Assembly: GCA_003233095.1 (NCBI GenBank)
Contig: QIKT01000198.1
Span: 1-41,128 of the forward strand
Source: Oceanospirillales bacterium
GTDB lineage: Bacteria > Pseudomonadota > Gammaproteobacteria > Xanthomonadales > SZUA-38
DNA length: 41,128 nucleotides
Direction: 5' to 3'
Shown: positions 1 through 8,019 of the stretch, one piece after another
Layout of the letters: each line of letters opens with the position of its first letter
Numbering within the stretch: position 1 is the first letter of the stretch
Notes under the pieces: model-generated
Seen by the model: the letters and a program-made list of their open reading frames with translations, nothing else
Databases searched by the model: none
What the model was told of the DNA's origin: nothing
Made by a program: the position numbers and the translations under genes

Positions 1-82
1 TCGATGTAGGAGCCGTATGCGTTAGTAGCGCACGTACGGATCTGTGCGGGGGGTACCGGGTAACCGGTATTCCTACCGTGAC
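1..82 (+). mobile_element. 3' end of a group II intron (domains V and VI), truncated by the window edge
   Basis: Bases 10-43 form a 34-nt domain V: the 5' side starts GAGCCGTATGCG and the 3' side is CGCACGTACGGATCT. This contains the AGC catalytic triad, the two-base AC bulge and a short terminal loop that is not the usual GNRA tetraloop. Bases ~48-80 form a domain VI hairpin (TACCGG-GTAA-CCGGTA) continued by a G-rich/pyrimidine stem, with an unpaired A at 75 that fits the branch-point adenosine. An intron end at AC (81-82) places that A 7 nt from the splice site, as is normal. The reverse transcriptase/maturase and the rest of the ribozyme would lie upstream of the window. Domain recognition is direct; the exact 3' boundary is inferred and could be off by one or two bases. 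Confidence 0.72.
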
Positions 83-212
83 CAATTTGACTATCGTGAA
101 ACCCGGTTCTAACACAAGGGCTGTAAACGTGAAGGGCTTAGACCTTAAGTATAATGCGCATAAACTGCTAGACGGCACAATCAATGTAGGGCGTATTACT
201 CCACCGAGATAA
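83..212 (+). CDS. 3' exon: C-terminal end of the gene interrupted by the group II intron (toxin-like by position)
   Basis: Downstream of the inferred splice site one frame stays open for 42 codons and ends at TAA 210-212. It encodes a tail that finishes HKLLDGTINVGRITPPR. The intron would split a codon after its second base. The stop lies 2 bases before the ATG of the DUF6984-like gene, the tight spacing typical of toxin/immunity pairs, so this may be the C-terminus of a polymorphic (for example RHS-type) toxin. I do not recognise the fold, and the 5' exon is outside the window. If the intron splices, the gene may still be functional. The sequence is AT-rich like the next gene. The coding status is inferred from the open frame and context. 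Confidence 0.42.
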
Positions 213-214
213 AT

Positions 215-565
215 ATGAAAACCAGAAAGTTACGTACTCAAGAGAAAGAGTTTATCTCAATTATGATCAATGGCGCAAGCCAGAAATGGTCTTACTTATT
301 GAAACTGATTGATATAATTGATGTGGAGGAAATGAATGATGGAGGGATGGGTAGTTTGAAGTTTGTGTCGGACGATGATGATCGTCAACTAGGTGAGTTG
401 ATAGCAGAGGTGGATTTTGTTGATTCTGATGATATTCCAGTATCTGTTGTTTTGAATTCAGATAATAGCGGTAAGCTGTTTGAGTTAGACGTATGGAAGG
501 TTAATTTTGACGCGCTAATATCTTGGCCAAGTAAAGAGCATGTCGTTTTCCGGGAAAGTAATTAA
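215..565 (+). CDS. DUF6984-like small acidic protein, possible immunity protein
   Basis: This 116-residue protein has no signal peptide or membrane segment. It has a basic N-terminus (MKTRKLRTQEKEF) and is otherwise acidic. The middle contains EEMNDGGMGSLKF, and the end has the pattern FELDVWKVNFDALISWP. Both match my recollection of the DUF6984 family, small proteins often found beside polymorphic toxins. The gene starts 2 bases after the stop of the intron-interrupted frame, so the two were probably co-transcribed. Its AT-rich composition and codon use differ sharply from everything after base ~860, which suggests horizontal transfer. The immunity role is inferred from family and position only; no partner toxin domain is visible. 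Confidence 0.62.
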   Translation: MKTRKLRTQEKEFISIMINGASQKWSYLLKLIDIIDVEEMNDGGMGSLKFVSDDDDRQLGELIAEVDFVDSDDIPVSVVLNSDNSGKLFELDVWKVNFDALISWPSKEHVVFRESN

Positions 566-861
566 CGCAAGTTATTGTTGATGATTCGGGACACCCACCC
601 AATTTTGTTACTGTTTTGTTCGCGCGAAAAAAAGTAAAGCTGGACACGCACTGGAGAAACAGTCCGCGCCGTGTTCAGAAACGACGATCTCTGGAACAAC
701 CACTGAAGGTTGTCCTGAGAGTTCGACTGATTGACGCAAGGCAGCTCCACTGTTTCACATCTGCTTAGCGCCCAACGATTTGGAGTCTATCCGTACAAAC
801 CACAGGGTGATGGCCTCATGGACCTGTAAAGAAGAGACAGCAATCAGAACTCAGGCAAAGA
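566..861. other. Intergenic stretch at the edge of the AT-rich island
   Basis: About 296 bases with no convincing gene. Composition changes here from the AT-rich first 565 bases to the GC-richer chromosome, so this is a likely junction of an acquired island. A 10-bp perfect palindrome TTCGCGCGAA lies at 619-628 beside an A-run. A 62-codon minus-strand frame (562-750) has no recognisable motif. No tRNA, direct repeat or integrase attachment site could be identified. Confidence 0.5.
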
Positions 862-1770
862 TCAATCGACGGGTGGAAACAGGCCGGCCCGACTCAGCAT
901 GCCGGGTACCGGGCGCATCAGTTCGGCGGACAGCCAGCCGGCGGTGTTGATGATGGCTTCAACATCCAGTCCGGTCTCTATCCCTGAGCGACTGAGCAGG
1001 TAGAGCAGGTCTTCGGTGGCAATATTGCCAGTCGCACGCGGGGCAAACGGACAACCGCCAATCCCTCCAATACTGGCATCAAGTGTGCGGGTACCCGAAC
1101 GCGTCGCTGCGACAGCATTGGCGATGCCAGTATTGCGAGTGTTGTGGAAATGTCCGCGCAAGGGCAGGGCGTCACCCACAGCTTCGCGGACTGCTGTGAA
1201 GGTGTCTTCGACTTGCTGGGGCACCGCCACGCCGATGGTGTCGGCCAGTGCCAGTTCGCAAGGTCCTGCCTTGGCCAGCTCTTGGGCCACCTCGACCACC
1301 TGATCAATACTGACCTCACCATCGAACGGACAACCGAAGGCGACCGAGATGGTGACTTGTGCTGTGAGGCCTGCATCGCGAGCCAGATGGATCAATTCGG
1401 TGGAGATTCGAATGCTCTGTTCGACGTCCTGGCGCTGGTTTTCCATGCCAAAACCTGAGCTGGCAACAGCCACACAGCCAATCTGATCAATGACGGGCTG
1501 CTTGAGTGCACGTTCCAGCCCACGGTGGTTGAGTACCAGACCAATACAGGTGACATGATCAGGGACGTTCAGGCCCTGACAGACCGCTTCGGCATCGGCC
1601 ATTTGCGGCACCAGCCTGGGGTGGACGAAGCTGGCCACTTCGATACGCCTAATACCGGATTGAATTGCACGGTGGATCAGCTCCAGCTTGGCCTGGGTGG
1701 GAAAGACCCCCGGTTCATTTTGCAGGCCGTCACGTGGGCTGACTTCGACGATTTCTAGAGACTGGGTCAT
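862..1770 (-). CDS. Hydroxymethylglutaryl-CoA lyase
   Basis: A 302-residue TIM-barrel protein of the HMGL/DRE family. HMG-CoA lyase splits 3-hydroxy-3-methylglutaryl-CoA into acetyl-CoA and acetoacetate, the last step of leucine catabolism. The catalytic Arg13-Asp14 lie in SPRDGLQNE, the metal-binding His207 and His209 in GHFHNTRNTG, and the active-site Cys240 in the signature GGIGGCPFAP. The length matches bacterial homologues of about 300 residues. The gene stands alone: no isovaleryl-CoA dehydrogenase or methylcrotonyl-CoA carboxylase gene adjoins it. It diverges from the citrate synthase-like gene across 150 bases. The ATG at 1770 has only a weak ribosome binding site. A related DRE-family lyase is possible, but the cysteine signature argues for HMG-CoA lyase. 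Confidence 0.88.
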   Translation of the reverse strand: MTQSLEIVEVSPRDGLQNEPGVFPTQAKLELIHRAIQSGIRRIEVASFVHPRLVPQMADAEAVCQGLNVPDHVTCIGLVLNHRGLERALKQPVIDQIGCVAVASSGFGMENQRQDVEQSIRISTELIHLARDAGLTAQVTISVAFGCPFDGEVSIDQVVEVAQELAKAGPCELALADTIGVAVPQQVEDTFTAVREAVGDALPLRGHFHNTRNTGIANAVAATRSGTRTLDASIGGIGGCPFAPRATGNIATEDLLYLLSRSGIETGLDVEAIINTAGWLSAELMRPVPGMLSRAGLFPPVD

Positions 1771-1878
1771 TCGGACATCATACCAAGCCTATTCGCCTAT
1801 GGCGCAGATTATCCTGCTCTTGTGGGCGGATGGTTTTCTCGCCGTGCGATTGAATGATCCCGTCGCAACTCGGCGATT

Positions 1879-1887
1879 TGCTATAAT
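1879..1887 (+). promoter_or_regulatory. Extended -10 promoter for the citrate synthase-like gene
   Basis: A perfect TATAAT at 1882-1887 is preceded by TGC (1879-1881), giving the extended -10 pattern TGnTATAAT. No good -35 hexamer sits 16-18 bases upstream, as is common for extended -10 promoters. It lies 33 bases before the ATG at 1921, and a GAGGAG Shine-Dalgarno element (~1906-1911) lies between them. Assignment is by motif only. Confidence 0.6.
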
Positions 1888-1920
1888 GGGGGTCTTTGTT
1901 TGATCTGAGGAGATGAAGGA

Positions 1921-3045
1921 ATGACAAGCCCCAACAGCGGCGCGGGATTGCGCGGTCAGAGTGCTGGCGAAACGTCTATTTGTTCTGTCGGTGCCGAGGG
2001 TAACAGCCTGAAGTATCGCGGCTATGACGTGGACGATCTGGCACTCAACGCCAGTTTCAACGAAGTGGCCTACATGATCGTTCATGGACAGCTACCCGAT
2101 CAGGAACAGTTGGACGATTTTGTTCAGCGCATCATCAACAATCGCGATCTGCCTCAGCCGCTTCGAGAGGTGTTGGAACGGATTCCAGCCAGTGCTCATC
2201 CGATGGACGTGCTGCGCACCGGTTGTTCCTTCCTGGGCAACATCGAGCCAGAACTCGATTTTGATCAACAGCGCGACAAGGCTGAACGGCTGTTGGCCAG
2301 TTTGCCGTCGATGATCTGTTACTGGTACCGATTCTCCCACGACGGGGTTCGCATCGACCCTCGCTCGGACGATCCATCCATTGGCGGTCACTTCCTGCGC
2401 ATGTTGCACGACAAAGAACCCAATGAGATGCATAGTCGGGTCATGGATGTGTCATTGATCCTCTATGCCGAGCATGAATTCAACGCCTCTACGTTCACGG
2501 CACGAGTTTGTGCCTCGACGCTGTCGGATCTGTTCTCCTGCGTGACCGGCGCTATTGGCTCTTTGCGTGGTCCACTGCATGGCGGTGCGAATGAAGCGGC
2601 GATGGAAATGATCGAAGCGTATGGATCGGTTGAAGAGGCGAAGGCCGATGTGCTGGCCAAGTTGGCCGCCAAGGAAAAAATCATGGGCTTTGGGCATGCG
2701 GTTTATCGGGTGCGTGACCCCCGTAATGCCATTATTCGTGATTGGTCAAAGAAGCTCTCCGAACAGGTCGGCGCTACTGTCCTGTATGCTGTGTCCGAAG
2801 TGGTTGAGCAGACCATGAAAGACGAAAAGAACATGTTTGCCAATGCTGATTTCTATCATGCATCGGCCTATCACTTCATGGGGATCCCCACCAAGCTGTT
2901 CACTCCGATCTTCGTCATGTCGCGGGTAACCGGTTGGACCGCACACATCTTCGAGCAGCGGGCCAACAATCGCATCATTCGACCTGGTGCGGACTATATC
3001 GGTCCGGAAGCGAGGAAGTATCAGGCGATTTCTGAACGATCCTGA
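1921..3045 (+). CDS. prpC: 2-methylcitrate synthase / citrate synthase II
   Basis: This 374-residue protein belongs to the short citrate synthase type (cit_synth_II, PrpC-like), which condenses propionyl-CoA or acetyl-CoA with oxaloacetate. The active-site histidines are in GPLHGGANE (~residue 220) and MGFGHAVYR (~260), and the catalytic aspartate is in NADFYHASAY (~310). The length fits PrpC (about 370-390) rather than the longer allosteric GltA (about 425). It is monocistronic, with a strong extended -10 box, a GAGGAG ribosome binding site and a downstream hairpin terminator. No prpB, prpD or acnD is nearby, so it could act in the propionate (methylcitrate) cycle or as a second citrate synthase; the sequence alone does not settle substrate preference. 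Confidence 0.85.
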   Translation: MTSPNSGAGLRGQSAGETSICSVGAEGNSLKYRGYDVDDLALNASFNEVAYMIVHGQLPDQEQLDDFVQRIINNRDLPQPLREVLERIPASAHPMDVLRTGCSFLGNIEPELDFDQQRDKAERLLASLPSMICYWYRFSHDGVRIDPRSDDPSIGGHFLRMLHDKEPNEMHSRVMDVSLILYAEHEFNASTFTARVCASTLSDLFSCVTGAIGSLRGPLHGGANEAAMEMIEAYGSVEEAKADVLAKLAAKEKIMGFGHAVYRVRDPRNAIIRDWSKKLSEQVGATVLYAVSEVVEQTMKDEKNMFANADFYHASAYHFMGIPTKLFTPIFVMSRVTGWTAHIFEQRANNRIIRPGADYIGPEARKYQAISERS

Positions 3046-3053
3046 TCACAGTC

Positions 3054-3087
3054 ATCCGGGAGCCAGCCAGCTGTCTGGCACCCGGAT
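3054..3087 (+). terminator. Hairpin terminator between converging prpC and ccmI
   Basis: The arms ATCCGGG (3054-3060) and CCCGGAT (3081-3087) pair perfectly. An internal GCCAG/CTGGC stem follows one A/A mismatch, with a short AGCT-containing loop. A T-rich TTGTCTT follows on the plus strand. It starts 9 bases after the prpC stop, and the symmetric stem could also serve the ccm operon on the other strand. Confidence 0.6.
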
Positions 3088-3131
3088 TGTCTTGCTGGGG
3101 GGTGTTCGGGACACGAACGCGTCTCTGTCTG

Positions 3132-4433
3132 TTACTGAACGACTCGATCGATCACCAGAGTAATGTCTGTGGTGCTGGCCTGGTCCAGCGCCGGGCTGGT
3201 GCCCTCCAGATCACCAGGTTGCGCTGCCGGTGTGCCCTGACGCGATACTCGCGCTTCCACATAGATTTGATCGAAACGGCTCATCTGCATACCTTCGACC
3301 ATCGCCATTTCGTCATTGAGGGTCAGCCTGAGCGGCAGGTCCGAGACGCTCAAACGCTGCACAGCCAATGGCATGTTCGGACCGTCTACCGCCTTGACAA
3401 AGACAAACAGCACATCGCTGTCACTGACTTGACCGGCCAGCTCACTGGATAATGACAGGTTGACCTGCAGGCCGGTCGATTGCGTGCTGGTTGCTTGGGG
3501 CGCTGTTGGCGGGCTTGCAGAGGTTGTTGCGACTGAGTCGTTAGCGGCGACAGCCACCATCGGAGCTTGCCCCATTTGCTGGCGCACGTTGTTGATGATC
3601 GACAGCATCTGATCGGCTTCTTGCTGGGCTGGATCCAGCTTTGCGTAGAGCGATTCGAGCAGCGTCAGCGATTCTTCAGGGCGGCCTTGCTGCGAACGAG
3701 CCACGGCCAGCATGAACATGGCCTGCGGATAATCAGGAGTGGTTTGCAGTGTCGATTCCAGTAGCGCGATGGCACGTTTCGGGATGCTTTCTGTGCCGGA
3801 AGCATTGGCCATGGCTTCGGCATAGCCGTAGCTGATTTCTGGTCGTTCAGGGTCGAGCAGGTAGGCCCGCTCATAGGCATCCCGGGTGGCTTCCATCTGT
3901 CCGATTGTGGCGTAGGATCGCGCCAGCAGAACCCAGGAGTCCACATTGCCAGGATCGTTTTCCAGTTTGGCTTCCAGCGACCGAATTGACTCTTCGATCG
4001 AAGCAGCTTCCGGGCTGCCTGCTGTTGGGGCAGCTTGTTGGGGTGGTGCTGAGGCCGCGCTTCGACTCTGGGGTGTGGTCGACGCGTTGGCCTGAATGCC
4101 GGTGGGTTCGCCGATCACCAGGTACAGACCGACGGTGCCACAGAGCAGAAACAGACCGCAGATCACCGCCAGGGCGGGGGACCCCGTACTTTGTGACGCC
4201 TCATCCCCTTCAGACAACTGCAGCAATTGTTCGGCGATTTCACTGCGCTGCTGCTGATAGGATGTCTCATCTATCACGCCTTGCTCAAAGGCCTGACGAA
4301 CGGCCTTGAGCTGTTGCTTGTGCTGCTTGAGCCGATGTTTCTGCGAGACAGATGAGCCTTTTGCCAGTGTGGGAATGACCCATAACAGAGCCAGCATCAT
4401 CATCACGCCGGCGAAAATCCAGAACAGGGTCAT
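3132..4433 (-). CDS. ccmI: Cytochrome c maturation protein CcmI
   Basis: A 433-residue protein whose gene is the last of the ccm operon. CcmI binds apocytochrome c and feeds it to the CcmFH heme ligation complex. Residues ~3-23 form the first membrane segment. A charged cytoplasmic coiled-coil stretch (~30-75, rich in Q, K and E) follows, then a second membrane segment (~88-108), then a periplasmic domain with TPR repeats (~150-290, for example WVLLARSYATIGQ). An Ala/Pro/Thr-rich linker leads to a C-terminal beta domain (~325-433) like the extension of fused CcmI/CycH proteins. The start ATG overlaps the ccmH stop by 4 bases, so translation is probably coupled. Confidence 0.88.
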   Translation of the reverse strand: MTLFWIFAGVMMMLALLWVIPTLAKGSSVSQKHRLKQHKQQLKAVRQAFEQGVIDETSYQQQRSEIAEQLLQLSEGDEASQSTGSPALAVICGLFLLCGTVGLYLVIGEPTGIQANASTTPQSRSAASAPPQQAAPTAGSPEAASIEESIRSLEAKLENDPGNVDSWVLLARSYATIGQMEATRDAYERAYLLDPERPEISYGYAEAMANASGTESIPKRAIALLESTLQTTPDYPQAMFMLAVARSQQGRPEESLTLLESLYAKLDPAQQEADQMLSIINNVRQQMGQAPMVAVAANDSVATTSASPPTAPQATSTQSTGLQVNLSLSSELAGQVSDSDVLFVFVKAVDGPNMPLAVQRLSVSDLPLRLTLNDEMAMVEGMQMSRFDQIYVEARVSRQGTPAAQPGDLEGTSPALDQASTTDITLVIDRVVQ

Positions 4434-4909
4434 GGCAAATCCTTGTCAAATTGTTCAAGTTGATCATCGAGCATCGCCTGATCAGGGTCGGGTGGAATGA
4501 CTCGCTTCTGACGGGCACGGATGACGGCCAACAGAACAATAGCACTCAGTAGCAGCGCTACCAGAGGGCCAAACCAGATGATCAGTGTGGTGCTCTTGAC
4601 GGGAGGATCATACAGAACGAAGTCGCCATATCGGTCGGAAAAGTAAGTTTTGATCTCATCATTATTGCGGCCTTGCTGAATTTGTTCATAAACCAGCCGC
4701 CTTAGATCCACCGAGACCGACGCGTTGGAGTCGGCAATATTGTTGTTCTGACATTTGGGGCAACGCAACTCTTCAATCAACGCCTTGTAGCGTTTCTCAT
4801 CACGGACCGACTCGAATGTGTAAGGGGCGTCGTTGGCCTGTGCCATTGTGCCGAGCAGCAGCGACAGCGTCATCAGGAGGAACACGGGTCGAATCATGGA
4901 AATCTTCAT
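4430..4909 (-). CDS. ccmH: Cytochrome c maturation protein CcmH
   Basis: A 159-residue membrane-anchored periplasmic thiol oxidoreductase that keeps the apocytochrome CxxCH cysteines reduced. A signal sequence (residues 1-25) precedes the conserved redox motif LRCPKCQNN, with Cys50 and Cys53. A single C-terminal membrane segment lies at ~107-128. This is the short CcmH of the split CcmH/CcmI arrangement, unlike the E. coli fusion. It overlaps ccmG upstream and ccmI downstream by 4 bases each. Confidence 0.92.
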   Translation of the reverse strand: MKISMIRPVFLLMTLSLLLGTMAQANDAPYTFESVRDEKRYKALIEELRCPKCQNNNIADSNASVSVDLRRLVYEQIQQGRNNDEIKTYFSDRYGDFVLYDPPVKSTTLIIWFGPLVALLLSAIVLLAVIRARQKRVIPPDPDQAMLDDQLEQFDKDLP

Positions 4910-5436
4910 GGAGTCAGCATGTCGGCGAAGGTGGTATCGAATACTTCGGGCGTCAGCTGACCGGCATATTTGGCCAGCACGGTTCCATCGGCACTGATCA
5001 GGAAGGTTTCAGGGGCCGCTGCGACGCCAAAGTCGATGCCGGTGGTGCCGATGTCGTCAAACAGGATAGTCTCATAAGGATTGCCAAATTGCTTGAGCCA
5101 GCGAGTGGCTTCATCACGAGTGTCCTTCCAGTTCAGACCGACCACGGTCAGATTCATCTCATTGCTCATCTGTTCAATGAACGGATGTTCGTACTGACAG
5201 GTCGGGCACCAGCTGCCCCAGACATTGATGAAATACTGCTGGCCGAGCAGGTCCTGCTTGCTGACGATCTGTTCTGGTTCATACAGCAGCGGCAGCTCGA
5301 ACTCGGGCGCCTGTTTGCCGATCAGCATGGACGGTAGAATCGACGGATCTTTGCCAATGCCGGACATCAGCACCAGCGCCAGACCGATAAACCCGACAAT
5401 CGGAAGACCGGCGACCAGCCATCGAGAGAGGCTCAT
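4906..5436 (-). CDS. ccmG: Thiol:disulfide interchange protein CcmG (DsbE)
   Basis: A 176-residue periplasmic thioredoxin-fold protein anchored by an N-terminal membrane helix (residues ~7-26). It passes electrons from DsbD/CcdA to CcmH or apocytochrome. The active site is WCPTC (Cys77, Cys80) in VWGSWCPTCQYEHP. The glutamate insert and FGVAAAPETFLI, with the cis-proline region, are typical of CcmG. It sits between ccmF and ccmH with ATGA overlaps at both ends, as in the standard operon. Confidence 0.93.
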   Translation of the reverse strand: MSLSRWLVAGLPIVGFIGLALVLMSGIGKDPSILPSMLIGKQAPEFELPLLYEPEQIVSKQDLLGQQYFINVWGSWCPTCQYEHPFIEQMSNEMNLTVVGLNWKDTRDEATRWLKQFGNPYETILFDDIGTTGIDFGVAAAPETFLISADGTVLAKYAGQLTPEVFDTTFADMLTP

Positions 5437-7454
5437 GTGACAGCTCTCTCAGGCACGGTCTTAGAAGTCTCTTCTGTTCGTCGGGACAGGTAACGGCGAT
5501 CGGTCGCCGCTAAAATCCCGCCGAGCATGATTATCAGGCCGCCCAGCCAGATCCAGCGGATGAATGGCTTGTGGTAGATGCGGACCGACCAGACGTCACG
5601 ATCGTCCGTCAACGGTTCACCCAGCGAGACAAAGAGGTCGCGGAAGGCTCCCGCATCAACGGCGGCCTCAGTCATGATGTCGCCGCCGCTGAGGTAGCTG
5701 CGCTTTTCAGGATACAGGCTGCTGACATAGTCGCCGTCGTAGGTGATTTCGAAGTGCCCACGATCGGCTAGGTAATTCGGTCCCTGATAACGGTCGGTGC
5801 CGACAAAGGTGAACAGATAGCCTTTGACATCAAACGATTCGCCATCAGCCATGCGGATGTCTTTCTCGGTGCTTGAGGAGATGACCATCGTGACACCGAT
5901 CAGAAACACACCGACACCAAAGTGGGCAGTCGCCATGCCGAGCAGACCGCGTGACAATGGCGCGTTGCGGGCGCGGGCCTTGCGGACATAGTCGATGGTC
6001 CATTTCAGGGTCATCAACATGACCCACAGCGCACCGACCATACCCAGCCAGGGCTTGAGGAATTGCCAGGCCTTGCCCAGGAAGTCATCGCTGGTCCAGA
6101 CGATCAATTCGGGGCTGAAGCTCATCATCGCGGCATAGATTGCCGCTGCACCCACCAGGGTCAGCAGCATGATCCATATGGAATTATCGAACCAGCGGCG
6201 CGCATTGTCCTGCTTCCAGTGGCTGAATGGTCCCAGTGGCATCAGTGCGATCGCCGGGATCATCATGATGAAGAACATGAAGCCGAAGTAAGGTGGTCCC
6301 AGACTGACCTTGCCCCAGTTGAACGCCTCGGCAATCAGTGGGAACAAGGTACCCAGCAGCACCATGACCGTAGTCACTGAAAAAATCAGGTTGTTGCTCA
6401 GCAATAGTGTTTCGCGAGAGGCCAGCGTGAAGGTACCACCAGAGTTGAGCTTTGCCGAACGTATTGCAAACAAGGCCAGCGAGCCTCCGCTGATGACACC
6501 GAGGAAGGCCAGAATGAAAATGCCTCGTTCGGGGTCAGACGCAAACGCATGCACCGAGGTGATCACTCCAGAGCGGACCAGGAAGGTGCCCAGCAACGAC
6601 AGGCTGAAGGCCGACAGAGACAGCAGAATGGTCCAGTTCTTGAACGCGCCACGTTTCTCGGTCACCGCCTGAGAGTGGATCAAAGCCGTTGCGGCCAGCC
6701 AAGGCATGAATGAGCCATTTTCGACAGGATCCCAGAACCACCAGCCACCCCAGCCAAGCTCATAATAGGCCCACCAGCTTCCCAGCGTGATGCCGATGGT
6801 CAGAAAGGCCCAGGCCAGATTGGTCCACGGTCTGGACCATTTGACCCATCGACTATCCATTCGGCCTTCCATCAGCGCCGCCACGGCGAAGGCAAATGCC
6901 ACAGCCAGGCCGACATAGCCCATATAGAGCAAGGGCGGATGAACGATCATTCCAATATCCTGAAGCAAGGGGTTCAGGTCGTTGCCCTCAGGCAATCCGG
7001 GCAAATGTCTCTGAAACGGGTTGGAGGTGAACAGCATGAACGACAAAAAACCGATGCTGATCAAACCCATCACGGCCATGACACGACCTAGGAAGATTTC
7101 GGGCAGATTGCGACTGAACAGGGCGACCGCAACGGTCCACATGCTCAGAACCAGCGTCCATAGAAGCAGCGAGCCTTCATGGCCACCCCAGACCGCTGTA
7201 AAACGATAGTGCAGTGGCAGCAGCGAGTTGGAATTCGTCGCCACATAGACCACTGAGAAATCCTGTTGCACAAAGCTGATGGTCAGTGCGATGAAGCCCA
7301 GCAGCACGAACAGACCTGATGCGTAGGCGGTTGGCCGGCCGACTCTTACCCAGGTCATGTTTCCAGTGACTGCGCCGATCAGTGGCAATACACACTGCAT
7401 GCCTGCCAGTAGCAGGGCAAGTATCAGTGCGAGCTGACCGAGTTCAGGGATCAT
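5433..7454 (-). CDS. ccmF: Heme lyase subunit CcmF
   Basis: A 673-residue polytopic inner-membrane protein of the heme-handling family. CcmF transfers heme from holo-CcmE to apocytochrome c together with CcmH and CcmI. The periplasmic tryptophan-rich motif WGGWWFWDPVENG lies at residues ~235-247. Conserved histidine regions include VHPPLLYMGY (~171-180) and HYRFTAVWGGHEGS (~82-95). Around 15 hydrophobic segments are evident, and the length is normal (about 640-680). It overlaps ccmE and ccmG by 4 bases each. No frame disruption is seen. Confidence 0.95.
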   Translation of the reverse strand: MIPELGQLALILALLLAGMQCVLPLIGAVTGNMTWVRVGRPTAYASGLFVLLGFIALTISFVQQDFSVVYVATNSNSLLPLHYRFTAVWGGHEGSLLLWTLVLSMWTVAVALFSRNLPEIFLGRVMAVMGLISIGFLSFMLFTSNPFQRHLPGLPEGNDLNPLLQDIGMIVHPPLLYMGYVGLAVAFAFAVAALMEGRMDSRWVKWSRPWTNLAWAFLTIGITLGSWWAYYELGWGGWWFWDPVENGSFMPWLAATALIHSQAVTEKRGAFKNWTILLSLSAFSLSLLGTFLVRSGVITSVHAFASDPERGIFILAFLGVISGGSLALFAIRSAKLNSGGTFTLASRETLLLSNNLIFSVTTVMVLLGTLFPLIAEAFNWGKVSLGPPYFGFMFFIMMIPAIALMPLGPFSHWKQDNARRWFDNSIWIMLLTLVGAAAIYAAMMSFSPELIVWTSDDFLGKAWQFLKPWLGMVGALWVMLMTLKWTIDYVRKARARNAPLSRGLLGMATAHFGVGVFLIGVTMVISSSTEKDIRMADGESFDVKGYLFTFVGTDRYQGPNYLADRGHFEITYDGDYVSSLYPEKRSYLSGGDIMTEAAVDAGAFRDLFVSLGEPLTDDRDVWSVRIYHKPFIRWIWLGGLIIMLGGILAATDRRYLSRRTEETSKTVPERAVT

Positions 7455-7885
7455 GGCTGGGCGGCCTTGTTTTTCATAGCGCTGGCCACTTCGGGTGGCA
7501 TATAGGTTTCATCATGCTTGGCAAGCACTTCGGCTGCGATGAACTGCCCGGTATCGTTCATCTTGCCCTTGGCAATGATGCCTTGTCCTTCGCGGAACAG
7601 GTCGGGCAGGATGCCGGTATAGGAGACGGTCATGCTGTGGGCATTATCGGTGACATCAAATTGGGTCAGCAAGGTATTGCTGGTTCGCACGATACTGCCT
7701 TCCACCACCATGCCGCCAACGCGAATCAGTTGATCAACTGGGGCCTCACCGGCAGCGACCTGGCTGGGATCATAGAAAAATTCCATGTTCTTGTTCATCG
7801 CAGCGAGCATCAGAGAGACGGCAGTGGTGACACCCATGATGATGATGAGAATCATGTAAACGCGGCGTTTTCGGGTCGGAGTCAT
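7451..7885 (-). CDS. ccmE: Heme chaperone CcmE
   Basis: A 144-residue periplasmic heme chaperone with an N-terminal membrane anchor (residues ~9-29) and an OB-fold domain. The covalent heme-binding His124 lies in the canonical H-x3-Y motif AKHDETYMPPEV, with Tyr128; this is the His-type CcmE rather than the archaeal Cys-type. A basic MTPTRKRR start fits the positive-inside rule. It overlaps ccmF by 4 bases but is separated from ccmD by 133 bases, the only real gap inside the operon. Confidence 0.94.
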   Translation of the reverse strand: MTPTRKRRVYMILIIIMGVTTAVSLMLAAMNKNMEFFYDPSQVAAGEAPVDQLIRVGGMVVEGSIVRTSNTLLTQFDVTDNAHSMTVSYTGILPDLFREGQGIIAKGKMNDTGQFIAAEVLAKHDETYMPPEVASAMKNKAAQP

Positions 7886-8001
7886 GGCAAAACCTGTGGC
7901 GTGTGATCAGTTCGTTGATTGTGAGGCCCGATGACGTTTCCATGCCCTCGGACAAGCGCCTCAATTTACCACAAAAGACCGCAGCGGATAAGCAGGTTTG
8001 A

Positions 8002-8019
8002 ATCGCGAGTGATCGCGAT
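8002..8019 (-). other. Intra-operon hairpin after ccmD
   Basis: ATCGCGA (8002-8008) and TCGCGAT (8013-8019) pair perfectly around a 4-base loop, touching the ccmD stop codon on the minus strand. No T-run follows. It lies in the 133-base ccmD-ccmE gap and could attenuate transcription or protect the 3' end of the upstream message. The role is inferred from position only. Confidence 0.35.

Noticed and set aside
619-628. TTCGCGCGAA palindrome as an operator
   Set aside because: A single short palindrome with no adjacent promoter or regulator to pair it with.
562-750. 62-codon minus-strand frame in the island-edge intergenic region
   Set aside because: No start context, motif or compositional support; the region looks non-coding.
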